A stretch of DNA of 6,899 nucleotides from Methylacidiphilaceae bacterium UBA1321 (lineage in GTDB: Bacteria; Verrucomicrobiota; Verrucomicrobiia; Methylacidiphilales; UBA1321). Below are positions 5,189 through 6,899 of the stretch, in pieces (positions within the stretch are counted from its first letter, which is position 1; each line of letters begins with the position of its first letter). The stretch lies in the NCBI GenBank assembly GCA_002306945.1, contig DBTH01000166.1, positions 17,148 to 24,046 of the forward strand, read 5' to 3'. The notes under the pieces were generated by a model that was not told the origin of the DNA, ran no database searches, and saw only the letters and a list, made by a program, of their open reading frames with translations. A program made the position numbers and the translations under genes.

Positions 5189-6899
5189 TTACCGAGAACC
5201 CGCCGGGGGCTCCGCTGTCCCCTCCTCCGGCTTAAGATAATCCAGCGACAAACTTTCCAGATAGCTCGAAACCGCATCCCGGTACATCAACGGCGCCTCG
5301 TCCAGATCCGCCTGACGCAACATCTCCTGTCGCGTCACCTCGCCCACGCTCTTTTTCAGCAGGGCGATCAATTCCTTCACCGGGCCGCTGATTTGCGTGA
5401 GCGCCTCGACCAGATTCGCATTCGCCGACTCGGCATAATGACGATCCAACCGCTTGCGCACGCCGTCGGCTTGCTGCTGGATCGTCGGATTGTTCGTCAA
5501 TGCCGCCGCCTGCTGCACATCGTTTTTCATCTGCTCCAGAATATCGCTCACCGCTTGTCCGTTGCCGCCATTGCGCGGGCCGTTTCCATCGCCACCGCCG
5601 CTCCCTGTGGGATTTCGCTCCTCACTGTTTCCCTCCCGCGATCCGGTCGGCCCATTGCCCTCGGGGCCGCGACCCTCTGCGCCTTCCGGCCCGGTAGCGG
5701 TAATGTTCCCACTGGCTGTCTGGTTTCGCTCCTCACGTTTCTCTTCCCGCGATCCGGTCGATCCGTTGCCCTCGGAACCGCGACCTTCCATACCTTCCGG
5801 TCCGATGACACTGCCGTTCGGATCTTCCTTCAACGTATTCTTTCTCCCACTCGTTCCCTCGCCGGCTGATCCCTGCTCGCCCTGACCCGGCTGATTCCCC
5901 TGCCCTTGTTGTTGGTTGCCCGGTTGATTACCTTGTCCGGGTTTGTTCCCCTGACCTGGCAAGTTCCCCTGACCCTGACGATTTTCTCGCCCTGACTGAG
6001 TACCCGGATTCTGTCGATTGCCTTGATCCTGACCGTTCGAACCGCGAGCGCCGTTCCCTTGCTCTTTCGCGGCAAGTCGCTCCAGACTGGCCTGACCGCT
6101 CTCCAAACGCGCAATCGCTTCCTGCAACGCCTTGGACGGATCGCGCTCAAAACCGGCCTGTCCTGCGGCACTCTGATTCGCCAGTTCGCCCAACTTCTTC
6201 GTCACCGCCGCCGAGGCCGCCGCATTTCCGGGATCTTTCGTGAGCACCTGCAAATTCTTCTTCAAATCCGGATCGCCCAGACCGTTGGCCAATTTCGCCA
6301 GGGCTTGCGCCGCTGCGGCCGAACCGGTGTTCTGCTGCTTCTCGGCCTGTTTCTGCAATTCCTCTTTCAGGCGGGCGAGTTCCTCCGCCGTCTTTTGATG
6401 TTGCGCGGCGGCGCCGCTGCCGGTCTGTCCCTTGAGCTTTTCCTCGTTGCTCATCTGTGTGTTGATCTCCACTTGCGCCTGAGCCAACTGCGCCTTCGCC
6501 TGCTCGCGACCCCGGTCGTTCATCAACTTGATCGCCTTCTTCAAATCATTGAGTGCCGCCGTCGAAGGTTCCAACGCCGCCTTGCCATCGTCAGCCGCCA
6601 ATTGCTGCCCCGCCACCGCCGCATATCCGGCTGCGCTGCGAACCAGTTGCTTCACGTCGTCGTCGAACCCACCCGTTGCGACCAATTTTGACGCCGCCTC
6701 GCGAATCTGATCCTGCCGCTGTGCAAGCGTGCCCTTCTCACCGGGCCGCCCCTGTCCCTCGCCCGGTTGATCGCCTGCGCCGCCGGGTTGATTGCCGTTA
6801 TTGTCCGCAGGCATTCCCCGATCCGCCGGTAGTCCCGGCCCTGCATGTTCCTGTCCGGGACGCGAACCGTTTCTTTGACCGGACTGTTGACCGGACTGT
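5189..6899 (-). CDS. Low-complexity Gln/Gly/Asn-rich coiled-coil protein (N-terminus outside window)
   Basis: First gene of the operon visible; at least 569 residues. An ATG exists at 6814, but the frame stays open to the window edge and codes for the same Gln/Gly/Ser composition (QSGQQSGQ), so the real start is probably further right. Counted from that Met: 1-29 Gly/Pro/Gln-rich; 30-255 Ala/Gln/Lys-rich helices with likely coiled coil (about 140-162, including EELARLKEELQKQ); 256-420 disordered, built of GQGNxP units and a 37-residue tandem duplication; 421-525 a second helical domain ending with MYRDAVSSYLESLS. No enzymatic motif or membrane segment is seen in this part. The helical plus low-complexity architecture and C-terminal 'YRDAV..Y...LS' motif resemble large proteins of DUF4175 type that accompany VWA/DUF4159 genes; that assignment is tentative. 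Its sticky disordered region suggests a scaffold or interaction role (inference). The stop is TAA, 35 bp before the VWA gene. Confidence 0.88.
   Translation of the reverse strand, partial: QSGQQSGQRNGSRPGQEHAGPGLPADRGMPADNNGNQPGGAGDQPGEGQGRPGEKGTLAQRQDQIREAASKLVATGGFDDDVKQLVRSAAGYAAVAGQQLAADDGKAALEPSTAALNDLKKAIKLMNDRGREQAKAQLAQAQVEINTQMSNEEKLKGQTGSGAAAQHQKTAEELARLKEELQKQAEKQQNTGSAAAAQALAKLANGLGDPDLKKNLQVLTKDPGNAAASAAVTKKLGELANQSAAGQAGFERDPSKALQEAIARLESGQASLERLAAKEQGNGARGSNGQDQGNRQNPGTQSGRENRQGQGNLPGQGNKPGQGNQPGNQQQGQGNQPGQGEQGSAGEGTSGRKNTLKEDPNGSVIGPEGMEGRGSEGNGSTGSREEKREERNQTASGNITATGPEGAEGRGPEGNGPTGSREGNSEERNPTGSGGGDGNGPRNGGNGQAVSDILEQMKNDVQQAAALTNNPTIQQQADGVRKRLDRHYAESANANLVEALTQISGPVKELIALLKKSVGEVTRQEMLRQADLDEAPLMYRDAVSSYLESLSLDYLKPEEGTAEPPAGSR
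5594..5803 (-). repeat. Tandem duplication, 111-bp period, inside the low-complexity gene
   Basis: Two adjacent in-frame copies, about 5705-5803 and 5594-5692, offset by exactly 111 bp (37 codons). At protein level GPEGMEGRGSEGNGSTGSRE and GPEGAEGRGPEGNGPTGSRE match at 17 of 20 positions, and similarity continues through EERN(Q/P)T. DNA identity is high (conserved runs such as the one around CCCGCGATCCGGTCG), pointing to a fairly recent duplication that kept the frame. Confidence 0.9.
5870..5974 (-). repeat. GQGNxP repeat array, 18-bp units
   Basis: Encodes successive GQGNLP, GQGNKP and GQGNQP hexapeptides, then a degenerate stretch and another GQGNQP followed by GQGEQG. Units are 18 bp with synonymous drift between copies. 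The array lies between the coiled-coil half and the 37-residue duplication and is predicted to be disordered. Such arrays commonly vary in copy number between strains (family-level expectation, not shown here). Confidence 0.85.
6875..6898 (-). repeat. Perfect 12-bp tandem repeat at the window edge
   Basis: Two exact copies of TTGACCGGACTG on the plus strand, reading as Gln-Ser-Gly-Gln twice on the minus strand. It is in frame with the low-complexity protein and probably continues to the right of the window, which is one reason to treat that gene as truncated rather than starting at 6814. Confidence 0.8.

Noticed and set aside
5870..5974. CRISPR-like or regulatory repeat array
   Set aside because: The units are 18 bp, contiguous without spacers, in frame, and drift at synonymous positions, as expected of a coding repeat.
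6023..6691. 222-codon plus-strand frame opposite the low-complexity gene
   Set aside because: The Leu/Arg-rich product is the complement of the Ala/Gln/Lys-rich helical region; it has no start signal or recognisable family, and the minus-strand gene is co-directional with its operon.
6812..6814. ATG as the true start of the low-complexity protein
   Set aside because: No stop occurs upstream in frame and the upstream codons keep the same Gln/Gly/Ser bias and repeats; no ribosome site is apparent. It cannot be fully excluded without the sequence to the right.

Overview
The window looks like bacterial chromosome from a GC-rich, probably Gram-negative lineage. The best guess is Verrucomicrobiota or a close PVC relative (Planctomycetota, Lentisphaerota). 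The guess rests on a ClpC-type unfoldase next to an operon combining a BatA-like von Willebrand A (VWA) protein, a DUF4159 protein and a huge low-complexity Gln/Gly/Asn protein, a combination I associate with those phyla. No rRNA, tRNA, CRISPR, insertion sequence or phage gene is visible, and almost all of the window is coding.

Layout. From the left edge to 887 (+ strand) runs the C-terminal part of clpC, containing the second AAA+ module. A 91-bp convergent junction (888-978) holds two hairpins, one of which looks like the clpC terminator. Everything from 979 to the right edge lies on the minus strand and reads as one co-directional operon, entered from the right. In transcription order it encodes: a low-complexity/coiled-coil protein cut by the window edge (5189-6899); a three-TM VWA plus GATase-like protein (2868-5153); a possible overlooked 50-residue ORF (2791-2943); an exported DUF4159 protein (1898-2794); and a membrane-anchored alpha/beta hydrolase (979-1887). 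Gaps between the main genes are 35, 73 and 10 bp, and the 73-bp gap is fully spanned by the small ORF. The operon promoter is not in the window.

How the genes may work together. By the positive-inside rule, the VWA/GATase domains, the DUF4159 domain and the hydrolase domain should all lie outside the cytoplasm. The operon therefore looks like an envelope-associated assembly: a metal-dependent protein-binding scaffold (VWA with an intact MIDAS motif), a second GATase-fold protein (DUF4159), a flexible sticky protein (Q/G/N-rich) and an enzyme with a complete Ser-Asp-His triad. The substrate and process are unknown; this is the part of the window most worth pursuing. ClpC is convergent with the operon and probably unrelated to it.
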